A stretch of 64,000 nucleotides of DNA, taken from the NCBI GenBank assembly GCA_964550795.1, contig CAZKBH010000013.1:30810-94809 (forward strand). The letters are read 5' to 3'. A model generated the notes under the pieces. It was given only the letters and a program-made list of their open reading frames with translations, ran no database searches and was not told the DNA's origin. This document shows, piece by piece, positions 1 through 8,741 of the stretch. Within the stretch, counting starts at the first letter, position 1. The number at the start of each line of letters is the position of its first letter. Source of the DNA: M3007 sp964550795 (GTDB lineage Bacteria; Bacteroidota; Bacteroidia; Chitinophagales; Saprospiraceae). The translations under genes were made by a program, and so were the position numbers.

Positions 1-363
1 ATTAAACGCAGAAAGCATTGAAATACCCAATAAAGCCATGATTCCTGCCAGCAAAACCGCTCTGGAAACGCTCATTCTCCCGGTCGCCACTGGCCGATTG
101 GCCGTACGTGGCATAAGCCGGTCATAATCACGTTCCAGCACCTGATTCAGGGCATTTGCCGAACCTGTAACGAAGAAACCACCTACGGCGAGCAACAACA
201 TTGCACCCCAATTAATGGCCCCCGGACTTACAATGGCAAAGGACATTACCGCAGAAAAAAGAACTAAAAGAGTCAGTTTGAACTTGACCAACAAGCCAAA
301 ATCTCCGACTGCCTGTCTTAAGCCTTCAAAAACTGAAAACGATTTTACTTCGTCACGCTGCAT
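1..363 (-). CDS. ctaB: Protoheme IX farnesyltransferase (heme O synthase), N-terminal part
   Basis: Translating leftward from the ATG at 363 gives 121 residues with no stop before the window edge, so the gene is truncated by the window. The product is an integral membrane prenyltransferase that adds a farnesyl chain to protoheme IX to make heme O for the terminal oxidase. Visible features are a hydrophobic segment near residues 28-45, a second near 50-65, and the UbiA-type Asn/Asp-rich signature ANALNQVLERDYD followed by RLMPRTANRPVATG, which binds Mg-diphosphate. It lies 86 bp downstream of cytochrome oxidase subunit I in the same direction, as expected for an oxidase assembly gene. The frame and motif make the identification firm. 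Only the C-terminal part is unseen. Confidence 0.92.
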   Translation of the reverse strand, partial: MQRDEVKSFSVFEGLRQAVGDFGLLVKFKLTLLVLFSAVMSFAIVSPGAINWGAMLLLAVGGFFVTGSANALNQVLERDYDRLMPRTANRPVATGRMSVSRAVLLAGIMALLGISMLSAFN

Positions 364-449
364 GGTTCAAGTATAGTTCGAATCTGCTTTCCAGCAGAAA
401 GCGCATAAAAATGAATGAATATCCAGACAAAAATCGCCTGGCACTTGGT

Positions 450-2312
450 TTAGTGCCCTTCGCCCATGTCTTTTTCGCCTTCCTTCAAGGGAACATACTG
501 CGGGATGAACTCCTCTCCGTCTTTAGCGTAGTCATAAGCCCAACGTTGTACCGTAGGGATATTACCAGGCCAGTTACCGTGACCTGTTTCAATTGGTGTA
601 GTCCATTCCAAAGAGTTGGCTCCCCAAGGATTTTTCGTAGTCATTTTCTTTCCGCTAAAAATGGAGTAGAAGAAGTTGACAATGAACAATATCTGCAAGA
701 AGAACACAAAAATCGCAGCAACCGTGATGAACTGGTTGAGGTCCTGGAAGTGGCGGAAAGCATCAAAAGACGCACCACCATCATAGTATCGGCGTGGAAC
801 ACCGGCCATACCCGTGTAGTGCATGGGCCAGAAAATTGCGTACGCGCCGATGATAGTACCCCAGAAGTGAATTTTACCCAAGGTCTCGTTCATGAAACGA
901 CCGAACATTTTGGGGAACCAGTGGTACACACCCGCGAACATTCCAAAGAACGCCGCAATACCCATCACAATGTGGAAGTGCGCAACCACAAAGTAGGTAT
1001 CGTGCAAGGGAATGTCAATGGCTGAGTTACCCAGGAAAATCCCGGTAAGACCACCGGAAATGAACATGGATACAAAACCCACCCCGAACAAACTTGCCGA
1101 GTTAAAGCGGAAGTTCGAACCGTATATCGTGCCAATCCAGTTGAAAACTTTCACCGCCGACGGCACGGCTATAATCAGGGTGAATATGACAAAGAAGTTT
1201 GAAATGAATGGATTTACCCCCGACATAAACATGTGGTGCGCCCACACGATGAATGCCAAAAAGCCGATGGCAAGGATGGAGTAAATCATGGCAGTGTACC
1301 CAAAGATTGGCTTACGGGAGTGAACCGAAAGCACCTCAGAAACAATACCCATCGCTGGCAAAATGATGATGTACACCTCAGGGTGACCTAAGAACCAGAA
1401 CAAGTGCTGGTACAAAATTGGGCTACCACCAATACGGTCCAAAATTTCACCGCCAACCACAATTTCGCTCAGGTAAAAAGAAGTTCCCAAGCTGCGGTCG
1501 AACATCAGCAGCAATACCCCGGAAAACAATACCGGGAAAGAAAGTACACCCAAAATTGCGGTAACCAAGATTGCCCACATTGGCAAAGGCATCCGCCAAA
1601 GGCTCATTCCCTTGGTACGCAGGTTGAGTATCGTCGTGATGTAGTTGATACCGCCCAAAAGAGAGGAGATTACGAACAGCGACATAGAAACAATCCACAT
1701 CGTCATACCCGCACCGGAGCCATCAGAGGCCTGCGGCAACGCACTGAGTGGAGGATATGCTGTCCAACCACCGGAAAACGGTCCTGTGCTCAAGAACAGG
1801 GAGATGAACATTACCACACCTGCCAGGAAGAAGAACCAGTATGAAAACGCGTTCAACAACGGCGAAGCCATGTCACGTGCTCCGATTTGTAGCGGAATCA
1901 ATAAATTCGCAAAAGTTCCGCTCAAACCAGCCGTGAGTACGAAGAACACCAGAATGGTGCCGTGCATGGTTACGAGGGAATAATAAAATTCGGGGTCAAG
2001 CTTGCCGATACCAGCCTCATTGACTTGAATCCATTTTCCGAGGAGGGGACGAAGCCATGCCATATCTGCCTCAGGGAAACCGAGTTGCAGACGGAAAACA
2101 ATAGACATTGCAGCACCTACGAAGGCCCAAAAGATGCCCGTAATAAGGAACTGCCGACCAATCATCTTGTGGTCGGTACTAAAAATGTACTTCGTCAGGA
2201 AATTTGACTGGTACTTATCGCCATGATGATGTTCATGGAAGTGATCGTCATAACCCAGTTCTTGGGTGAGCTTATCTTCAAGTGTTTCAGCAACCGTAGT
2301 GACGTGTTCCAT
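450..2312 (-). CDS. ctaD: Cytochrome c oxidase subunit I (aa3-type, A1 family)
   Basis: Catalytic subunit of the terminal oxidase. It is a 12-helix inner-membrane protein carrying heme a and the heme a3-CuB centre that reduces O2 to water and pumps protons. Visible motifs are FLGHPEVYI (A1-type, with the proton-channel Glu), the paired CuB histidines in VWAHHMF, and HDTYFVVAHFHIVMG with the heme ligands. About 620 residues is long for the family because of a His-rich N-terminus and a C-terminal extension rich in charged residues. The frame is open upstream to 2342, but the Met at 2312 is preceded by an A/G-rich stretch and starts a normal soluble N-terminus, so it is preferred. It follows subunit II and is followed by heme O synthase. 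Confidence 0.95.
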   Translation of the reverse strand: MEHVTTVAETLEDKLTQELGYDDHFHEHHHGDKYQSNFLTKYIFSTDHKMIGRQFLITGIFWAFVGAAMSIVFRLQLGFPEADMAWLRPLLGKWIQVNEAGIGKLDPEFYYSLVTMHGTILVFFVLTAGLSGTFANLLIPLQIGARDMASPLLNAFSYWFFFLAGVVMFISLFLSTGPFSGGWTAYPPLSALPQASDGSGAGMTMWIVSMSLFVISSLLGGINYITTILNLRTKGMSLWRMPLPMWAILVTAILGVLSFPVLFSGVLLLMFDRSLGTSFYLSEIVVGGEILDRIGGSPILYQHLFWFLGHPEVYIIILPAMGIVSEVLSVHSRKPIFGYTAMIYSILAIGFLAFIVWAHHMFMSGVNPFISNFFVIFTLIIAVPSAVKVFNWIGTIYGSNFRFNSASLFGVGFVSMFISGGLTGIFLGNSAIDIPLHDTYFVVAHFHIVMGIAAFFGMFAGVYHWFPKMFGRFMNETLGKIHFWGTIIGAYAIFWPMHYTGMAGVPRRYYDGGASFDAFRHFQDLNQFITVAAIFVFFLQILFIVNFFYSIFSGKKMTTKNPWGANSLEWTTPIETGHGNWPGNIPTVQRWAYDYAKDGEEFIPQYVPLKEGEKDMGEGH

Positions 2313-2415
2313 ATCTTTCTTTTTTGTGTAGTCAATTAACAATGTGGTAAACGCGAAGTTTAGTTTCCAACTATCAAAATTTCAATTTTGACAACTTCGT
2401 GATAGGCACACATTT

Positions 2416-3912
2416 TTAGTTCAAAATGGTAAATTCGGTTCGGCGGTTTTTTGACTGATTTTCCGGCGTATCATTGGCTACGAGCGGTTTGGAATCACCA
2501 TAGCCCCGCGGCTTAATTCTGTTCAAGGAGATTCCACGATCGCTCAAATACTTCGCAACAGCAGAAGCTCGTGCAGCGGAAAGCGCCATGTTTGCAGCAG
2601 CATCACCCACATTATCAGTATGGCCGGCTACTTCAATGCTTACGTTCGGGTATGCATTCAAACCTGTAACCAAGTTGTCCAGCTCATATTTGCTGTTAGC
2701 TGTCAACGAAGCAGAGCCAGACTCAAAATTGATGTGTTTCAAAGTCAAGGTCTTATCTGCGGCGGTAGTTGACTCTACTGCTTTTTTGATGTTATCGCCA
2801 AACTCCTTGGCACGCTCCCGCACTTCAATATCCAGCACTTTATCTTTATTGGGATCTTCTTCTTTACCGCGCATCTCCGTGAGATAGTACGATTTTTGAT
2901 CCTTCACCCAGGCATCGTATTCTTCCTGCGAAACAATTTTCATGACGCGACGCATGGAGTAGTGGCCTTTACCACATAGTTCCGCGCAAGCCAGTTCGTA
3001 GTCAAATTTCTCCCAACGTTTTGGGCCATTTGGCTCAGCTTTGTCAAACGGCTCATTGTATTCAGGATATTTGCGGAGTTCATTTCGATATTCAGCAGTT
3101 GTTTTTACCGGCGTGAATACAAAATAGGTTGGTAGACCCGGTACCGCATCCATTTTAACTCGAAAATGAGGGAGGTAAAAGTTGTGCAATACGTCTTTTG
3201 CAATGATCCGCACGCGAACTTTTTTGCCTACAGGAAGGTAAAATTCTTGTCCGGGAATAAAGTCGTCCCAAGTTTTGGGATCCGAAAAATCCATGCCTAG
3301 TGTATTGGCACCAGTTGTTTTTTTGTAATCACGGGTGCCAATTTTACCATCAGCGCCTGGGTAGCGAAGCGTCCATCCAAATTGTTGGGCAGTAGCTTCG
3401 ATTTCCATGTAGTCTTCGCCCTCTTTTACGTCTGCCATAACGGTATTCCACGCGTTGAGGCCACGCACAACCAAAATAGTCATGACCACTGCCGGAATAG
3501 CAGTCCACCAAATTTCGAGGCGATTATCGTGCGCAATAAATTTTGCTTTACGGCCTTCTTGGTAGCGATATTTGTAGGCAAACCAGAACAAAGCAATGTG
3601 TGTGAGTACGAATACGATCCCCGTAAGAATCAAGGTAATGTTGAACAAGTTGTCCAACATCGAACCGTGCTCAGATGCCGACTCGTGTGGGCCATATCCA
3701 AGCATTACATTCTTGTAATCCCAAGCGGACCAGAACACCCCGACGAGGAATACTACCAAAAATACAAGCGATAACCAGCCATTCCATTTGCTGTTGTCGC
3801 GTAGAACCTGCCGTTCACCTTTGATGGTATTGGTAAGTTCATAAACTTTCCCGATTTGCACCATAACAACGGTAATCAGGATAATGCAGAGTAGTACGAT
3901 GAGCGAAGTCAT
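2416..3912 (-). CDS. ctaC: Cytochrome c oxidase subunit II fused to a C-terminal OmpA-like peptidoglycan-binding domain
   Basis: 498 residues from the preferred Met at 3912 (frame open to 3960). It begins with a hydrophobic helix (residues about 3-21), and further membrane helices lie near 45-63 and 92-112. The periplasmic CuA cupredoxin domain contains the ligand set His243, and Cys309, Cys313, His317 and Met320 in CAELCGKGHYSM. It accepts electrons from cytochrome c and passes them to subunit I. After a charged linker (about 350-388) comes an OmpA/MotB-type domain, residues about 389-498 (nucleotides 2416-2748), with the peptidoglycan-binding signatures GHTDNVG, a LSAARA segment and NRRTEF. 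The fusion is one uninterrupted frame with no assembly gap. Many subunit II proteins carry a fused cytochrome c here. An OmpA module in that place is unusual and suggests anchoring of the oxidase to the cell wall. Confidence 0.93.
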   Translation of the reverse strand: MTSLIVLLCIILITVVMVQIGKVYELTNTIKGERQVLRDNSKWNGWLSLVFLVVFLVGVFWSAWDYKNVMLGYGPHESASEHGSMLDNLFNITLILTGIVFVLTHIALFWFAYKYRYQEGRKAKFIAHDNRLEIWWTAIPAVVMTILVVRGLNAWNTVMADVKEGEDYMEIEATAQQFGWTLRYPGADGKIGTRDYKKTTGANTLGMDFSDPKTWDDFIPGQEFYLPVGKKVRVRIIAKDVLHNFYLPHFRVKMDAVPGLPTYFVFTPVKTTAEYRNELRKYPEYNEPFDKAEPNGPKRWEKFDYELACAELCGKGHYSMRRVMKIVSQEEYDAWVKDQKSYYLTEMRGKEEDPNKDKVLDIEVRERAKEFGDNIKKAVESTTAADKTLTLKHINFESGSASLTANSKYELDNLVTGLNAYPNVSIEVAGHTDNVGDAAANMALSAARASAVAKYLSDRGISLNRIKPRGYGDSKPLVANDTPENQSKNRRTEFTILN

Positions 3913-4002
3913 TGCTATTATTTCTTTGTGAGTTTTGTGGAATAAAATCCTGCAAAACAATTTTCAGTTTGAACTGGCAGATCACTTTACTGCCGAACTT
4001 TT

Positions 4003-5605
4003 TTAGTGATGATTGTGGTCTCCTTCTTCTCCTTCAATCAGTGTTCCTGTATCGTGATGCAAACTTTCTTCCAAAAATGGATCACGCATAGGAACAAGAG
4101 AAACCTTTGAAAGTTGATTGAAAAAGAAGAAAAGGAAGAGGCTCAAAAAGCCGATAAGAATTCCGATTTCTTCCAATCCTGGAATGGTATAACCCAGCTT
4201 AAATGCCTTGGATTCATCCGCGTGATGACCTGCATCCCCGTGTCCCCCACCACCCTCTGATCCACCACTATTAGGGGCAGCCGCAAGCGCTGTTTCCGGA
4301 TGTGCGCTGTGCCCAGCTTCATCGCCATGGGTAGCTTCCGATGCAAGTGAATCTGTATGCGTCTCCCCGCTGCCAGCTGGTTCCGTTGAATGCGTTGTAT
4401 CAGCTTCTGCACTGTGCGTGTCAGCGCTATGGTCGGATTCCGTGGATATTGGAGCAACACTGCTACTGTGCGTGTCTGCACCATGTTTGCCTTCTGCCAA
4501 TTCCATGGCCTCATGCGCTGAAATACGCGCGCCTGGCTTAATCATGTAGAAATAATCCCACCAGTGACCAAAGAATACGATTAACGCTACGAAAAACATC
4601 GTTCCGAACTTGCGTTTGGTGTCGTTGCGCATCAGGATCAGGAAAGGCGTAACAAAGTTCAACAGCAGGTTACCCCAGAAAAGTACCGGGTAATGCGTCA
4701 TGCGCTCGTTGAAATAAATGGTTTCCTCCCCGTTGTTGGCATACCAAATCAGCATAAATTGGTCGAACCAGAGGTAAGTCCAAAAAACCGAAATACCAAA
4801 AAGGAATTTGCCGACGTCGTGCAAGTGATTCTGAGTAACATACTCCAGATAGCCCAAGGATTTGAGGTAAATAATCAACATTACCGTCATCGAAAGGGCA
4901 CCCAACCAGGTAGAAACCATTGCATACCATGCGAACATGGTACTGTACCAATGCGAATCAATGGACATCATGGCCTGCCAGAAGAACACCGTGCTCAAGA
5001 AACCGCCGAGTGGGAGGAAGGATGCCGCCCATTTACGCTGTTTGCGGTAGTATTTGAATTCGGACGTTTCCATGGTGTCCTGATCCACGGATGCCTGGCG
5101 AAGGTTTTTTGCCCAGTAGTACCAAATCAGCAAAAAGCCGACCGTACCAATGGTGAACCAAACAGGGTTCAAGAAGCCCTTTTNNNNNNNNNNAGCCCTT
5201 TTTACCCGCCAAAATGCGGTCATAATGCGGAGCTTCCGGGTCCGTCAGGTTGATGTCGGTGCTGTTCCAGTGGTAGAGATGGTGCAAATGGCCCCAAACC
5301 CCAACCACGATCAGTCCCATTAGAATCACGCCGACCCACATGAACTGGCTCATGGCTTCCCAAACACGCCGTATAACCGTGTTCCAACCCGCGAACGCAG
5401 TAATCTGCGCCGAAAGGAAGAACATAGACATGAAGGCTATTCCCGTGAAATACACGGAATTGTGAAGCCAGTTGGTCCAAAAGCGTGTGTGGTACTCATC
5501 GTCGTTGAAGAACGTGAGCACGAGGCACACTGCACCCAAAACCATTCCGCCAATGAGCAGGGTTTTGGTCTTATTTTCAAATACAAACTGCGTCTTTAGG
5601 TTCAT
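4003..5605 (-). CDS. actF: Alternative complex III membrane subunit ActF (sequence interrupted by scaffold gap)
   Basis: Polytopic membrane subunit of the quinol:cytochrome c oxidoreductase. The N-terminal part (5605-5194) and the C-terminal part (5183-4003) are in different frames only because of a 10-N gap. Both gap ends carry the same nine bases. Merging them (10 N plus 9 duplicated) restores one frame reading AGKKGFLNPVW and a protein of 527 residues. Several hydrophobic helices precede the gap and continue after it. Between the later helices lies a loop rich in His, Ser, Thr, Glu and Gly with about a dozen histidines (coding roughly 4200-4510), followed by a final helix and a C-terminal tail ending in acidic and His residues. 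It sits between actE and the oxidase genes. The ActF assignment rests on operon position and membrane topology. Confidence 0.88.
5184..5193. other. Scaffold gap (10 N) inside actF, probably an artefact
   Basis: Ten Ns are flanked on both sides by the same nonamer (AGCCCTTTT on the plus strand). Collapsing the duplicate and deleting the Ns removes 19 bases and restores the actF frame, so the contigs very likely overlap and no sequence is missing. Confidence 0.85.
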
Positions 5606-5676
5606 ATCGCAAAGTCGGGTAGAGCCGAATGTTTTGTTCGATGATGTTGATTTTCCGTGGGCCGTTATGCACTAAT

Positions 5677-6516
5677 TTATTTGCCTGTTGCTGGGGCCGC
5701 GGCAGGAGCAGGAGAAGCTGGGGCGGCGCGACCCGGTCCACTGGCAGTTCCTTTTGCTGGTTTTTCAATATTGCTGAGGGTGTTGGCTTTTTCGCTGTAC
5801 TCAAGCCCTTTACTGGTGGCCTGTAGCGCGCGGACGTAGTGAATTACCTGCCAACGCTCTTCAAAAGAGAGCTTTTCAGTGTATCCACCCATTACGTTTT
5901 TACCGTGTACCATTGCGAAGTAATACCGACCATTTCCGGCGGCAATCATATCGTCCCCAATCAGATTCTTGGGCGCGGCAGGATATTTAGCGTCTGGAAC
6001 CGTTACGAGCGGACCTTGACCATCTCCTTTGACGCCATGGCAAACACCACAAAATACGTCATACAGAGGTTTGGCACGTTCCAGACCTTCTTTAGTAATG
6101 GGAAAAGGATTTTCCCTCATTTCCTTTTCGCAGCGCAAACGCTCCTCTTCGGTGTTGGCGTAGGTGAATGGCACTGCACCATTTACAGGAGCCGAAATGG
6201 CATTCGGGGCGTTTTTACCACGAATAATATCGAGCATTGATGCATCTGTGTGGTAAACACCCGTGTATCCACGTGGTACGGAACCCATCACTTTTGCACG
6301 CGGCTGTGAAAGTTCAGCTTTGGTGAATGCCTGACCTTCCTCACCGTCCCAGTGATTCCAGCTGTAAGCGCTGTACTGGTTGGCTTCGTAACTCACCGGG
6401 TGGTACATGTCCGGCATGTATTCGTGGCCCGTCTTGTTTTTCCCTGCTGGTGAGCAGAGCGAAAACATCCAGGCAAAAAAGGCCACACCTAAAATCGCGC
6501 CGATTGCGTATTTCAT
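5677..6516 (-). CDS. actE: Alternative complex III subunit ActE, monoheme cytochrome c
   Basis: 279 residues. The N-terminus is a short hydrophobic segment ending in FSLC, compatible with a lipoprotein signal, so the protein is probably a membrane-anchored periplasmic cytochrome. The heme-binding motif CGVCH lies near residue 155, and a distal Met ligand is likely in the segment FAMVHGKNVMGGY. The C-terminus is a low-complexity Ala/Pro tail. In alternative complex III this subunit carries the heme that helps deliver electrons from the pentaheme subunit toward cytochrome c or the oxidase. It lies between actD and actF with spacings of about 110 and 70 bp. Confidence 0.9.
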   Translation of the reverse strand: MKYAIGAILGVAFFAWMFSLCSPAGKNKTGHEYMPDMYHPVSYEANQYSAYSWNHWDGEEGQAFTKAELSQPRAKVMGSVPRGYTGVYHTDASMLDIIRGKNAPNAISAPVNGAVPFTYANTEEERLRCEKEMRENPFPITKEGLERAKPLYDVFCGVCHGVKGDGQGPLVTVPDAKYPAAPKNLIGDDMIAAGNGRYYFAMVHGKNVMGGYTEKLSFEERWQVIHYVRALQATSKGLEYSEKANTLSNIEKPAKGTASGPGRAAPASPAPAAAPATGK

Positions 6517-6625
6517 AATTTTTAAACTTTGGATTGATTTACCCGCCGTTGGAGGGTTGACTTGGAACTTTAGACTTTAAAGCGCTTATTATCAACGTAT
6601 TAAGTCTTCTGCCCAGCGTCCTTTT

Positions 6626-7156
6626 TTACATCATTTTCACATTCACCTCTTCGGCTTGTGTGTTCTGGAAGAATCCTTTTAATTGGTCCACCTTGTTCTC
6701 AGATGCACTCGTTACATCAAATGCGAGGCAAAACTTGTCGTCTGTGGTGCGGTGGTCCAGCATATTAGCTTTTACACCAGGCCACATGCCGCAGATGGTG
6801 TAGAAGGTGATGGTCATCCCCCAAGCCGCAAACAAAACCGTCATCTCAAAAGTGATCGGAATGAACGCAGGAACTGACCAGTAAGGCTTACCGCCGTACA
6901 TCGTTGGCCAATCGCTTACGAATACCCAGGTCATGGCAAGGAAACCAAACGAGGCTCCAATTGCGCCATAAATGAATCCAAGGTAATGCAAGCGGCTTTC
7001 TTTCAGGCCCATAAGGGGATCAAGACCGTGCACCGGGAATGGCGTGAACACGTCCATAATATCCAGGTGCGCTGCATTGGCGGCTTTTACGGCGCCTTTC
7101 AGGTCTTCTTCGTCGTTGTAAAGTCCGTAAAGGACTTTTGTGCTTTCAGCAGCCAT
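6626..7156 (-). CDS. actD: Alternative complex III subunit ActD
   Basis: 176 residues with two central hydrophobic helices (about residues 60-82 and 98-125) joined by a short polar loop containing YGGKPYWSVPAF. A soluble N-terminal part and a C-terminal part flank them. This matches the DUF3341-type membrane subunit always found between the NrfD-like subunit and the monoheme subunit in alternative complex III operons. It has no cofactor motif and is thought to hold the complex together. It is co-directional with actC (87 bp upstream) and actE. Confidence 0.9.
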   Translation of the reverse strand: MAAESTKVLYGLYNDEEDLKGAVKAANAAHLDIMDVFTPFPVHGLDPLMGLKESRLHYLGFIYGAIGASFGFLAMTWVFVSDWPTMYGGKPYWSVPAFIPITFEMTVLFAAWGMTITFYTICGMWPGVKANMLDHRTTDDKFCLAFDVTSASENKVDQLKGFFQNTQAEEVNVKMM

Positions 7157-7243
7157 TTATTCTGAATGATAAATGATGAATGTTAATTTTTCCGAACAAA
7201 CCGGTGAGCTCAAAAAGACTCACTGATTTCAAGCGCAAAGGGT
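7157..7243. repeat. Spacer between actC and actD with short ATGAAT-type repeats
   Basis: The 87-bp spacer begins with degenerate head-to-tail units related to GAATGATAAATGATGAATG (about 7165-7185). Similar arrays occur upstream of efp and purH, so this is one member of a dispersed heptad-repeat family and not a gene-specific signal. Confidence 0.5.
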
Positions 7244-8653
7244 TTAATGTTCGTGCCGTACTTTCTCTACATGGCCGTGTTTTGCATCCGGGCCAATGTA
7301 TTGGTCGCCTGCAACTTTCAGGATGGATTTAACCTCCGCAATGGCAACTACTGGAGCCACCCGACAGAAGATTAGGTAGCAGAAGAAGAACAGACCAATC
7401 GTACCGGTAAAGATGCTGATTTCAACCCAGGTTGGACGGTAATAGCTCCAGGAAGATGGGAGGAAATCGCGGGCCAGAGTGGTTGCAATGATCACGAATC
7501 GCTCAAACCACATCCCTACGTTGATGATAATCGAAAGGAAGAAGGTCCACCAAATACTGCGGCGGATTTTGCGCGACCAGAATACCTGTGGTGCAACTAC
7601 GTTGCAGAACATCATTCCAAAGTAGGACCACCAGTAAATACCAAATACCCGATTGTAAAAGGCAAACTGCTCGTAAATATAACCAGAGTACCAAGCGATG
7701 AACAACTCCGTGAGGTACGCGACCCCTACGATTGTGCCCGTAAGCACAATTACCTTGTTCATGGACTCAATGTGGTTGATCGTAATATACTGCTGAAGAT
7801 TGAGCACCTTTCTGGTGATAATCATCAGCGTTTGTACCATCGCGAAACCGGAGAATACCGCACCCGCAACGAAATAAGGCGGGAAGATGGTGGTGTGCCA
7901 TCCAGGAATTACCGAGGTCGCAAAGTCAAAGGATACAATGGTGTGTACAGAAAGTACCAGTGGAGTTGAAATACCCGCCAAAACAAGCGAAAGTGCTTCC
8001 CAACGCTGCCAGTGTTTGGCACTGCCTGTCCAGCCGAAGGAGAAGGTTTCGTACATTTTTTTGCGGAAACCCTTTGCACGATCCCGTACGGTCGCAAGGT
8101 CAGGCACCAAACCGGTGTACCAGAACAAGAGCGAAACCGAGAAATACGTCGAGATCGCAAATACGTCCCAAAGAAGCGGGGAGTTAAAATTCGTCCAAAG
8201 TGGGCCACGTGTGTTAGGGAAAGGCATAATAAAAAATGCCAACCAAACTCGTCCCATGTGGAAAATCGGGAACTGACCCGCACAAATTACCGCAAAAATG
8301 GTCATTGCCTCTGCTGCTCGGTTTACACCGGTACGCCAGCGTTGGCGGAAGAGCAAAAGAATGGCCGAAATCAGCGTTCCTGCGTGACCGATACCGATCC
8401 ACCAAACGAAGTTCGTGATGTCCCAAGCCCAGTTGATAGACCGGTTGGCCCCCCATTCACCGATACCTTTCCACACCGTCCAAACGATGGCAAAAATGTA
8501 CAGGCCAAGGAAAACCGAGGACAACGAAAAAGCAATGATCCACTCTCTGGAAGGTGCTTTCTCGGTTGGGCTACATAAATCCTCCGTGATGTTGTGGTAG
8601 GATTTGTTCCCTTCAATCAATATGTGCCGAACGGCCGCTACTGGTTGAGACAT
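7244..8653 (-). CDS. actC: Alternative complex III subunit ActC, NrfD/PsrC-like quinol-binding membrane protein
   Basis: 469 residues, almost entirely hydrophobic, with about ten membrane helices in the two-bundle NrfD/PsrC arrangement. It is the inner-membrane subunit where menaquinol is oxidised. Electrons then pass to the iron-sulfur subunit ActB encoded just upstream. Recognisable family features are the early segment CSPTEKAPSREW before helix 1, and WGIGHAGTLISA-like sequence (here WWIGIGHAGT) in helix 2. It begins 88 bp after the actB stop and precedes actD, the canonical order. Confidence 0.94.
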   Translation of the reverse strand: MSQPVAAVRHILIEGNKSYHNITEDLCSPTEKAPSREWIIAFSLSSVFLGLYIFAIVWTVWKGIGEWGANRSINWAWDITNFVWWIGIGHAGTLISAILLLFRQRWRTGVNRAAEAMTIFAVICAGQFPIFHMGRVWLAFFIMPFPNTRGPLWTNFNSPLLWDVFAISTYFSVSLLFWYTGLVPDLATVRDRAKGFRKKMYETFSFGWTGSAKHWQRWEALSLVLAGISTPLVLSVHTIVSFDFATSVIPGWHTTIFPPYFVAGAVFSGFAMVQTLMIITRKVLNLQQYITINHIESMNKVIVLTGTIVGVAYLTELFIAWYSGYIYEQFAFYNRVFGIYWWSYFGMMFCNVVAPQVFWSRKIRRSIWWTFFLSIIINVGMWFERFVIIATTLARDFLPSSWSYYRPTWVEISIFTGTIGLFFFCYLIFCRVAPVVAIAEVKSILKVAGDQYIGPDAKHGHVEKVRHEH

Positions 8654-8741
8654 GATTTGTAGTATTCGTTTATGAAGATTTATCAGCGTTTATCCGGGTC
8701 AAAATCAACCCTCATAAACCCTATAAACCCTTATCAACTTT
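8654..8741. repeat. Spacer between actB and actC with TTTAT-type short repeats
   Basis: On the minus strand the spacer reads as degenerate units of the form GGGTTTAT and GATAAA repeated seven or so times (8655-8735). No gene fits. It resembles the heptad arrays in the other act spacers. Confidence 0.5.

Noticed and set aside
411..2207. Several open frames on the plus strand opposite cytochrome oxidase subunit I
   Set aside because: They mirror a highly conserved gene on the other strand and show no domain of their own.
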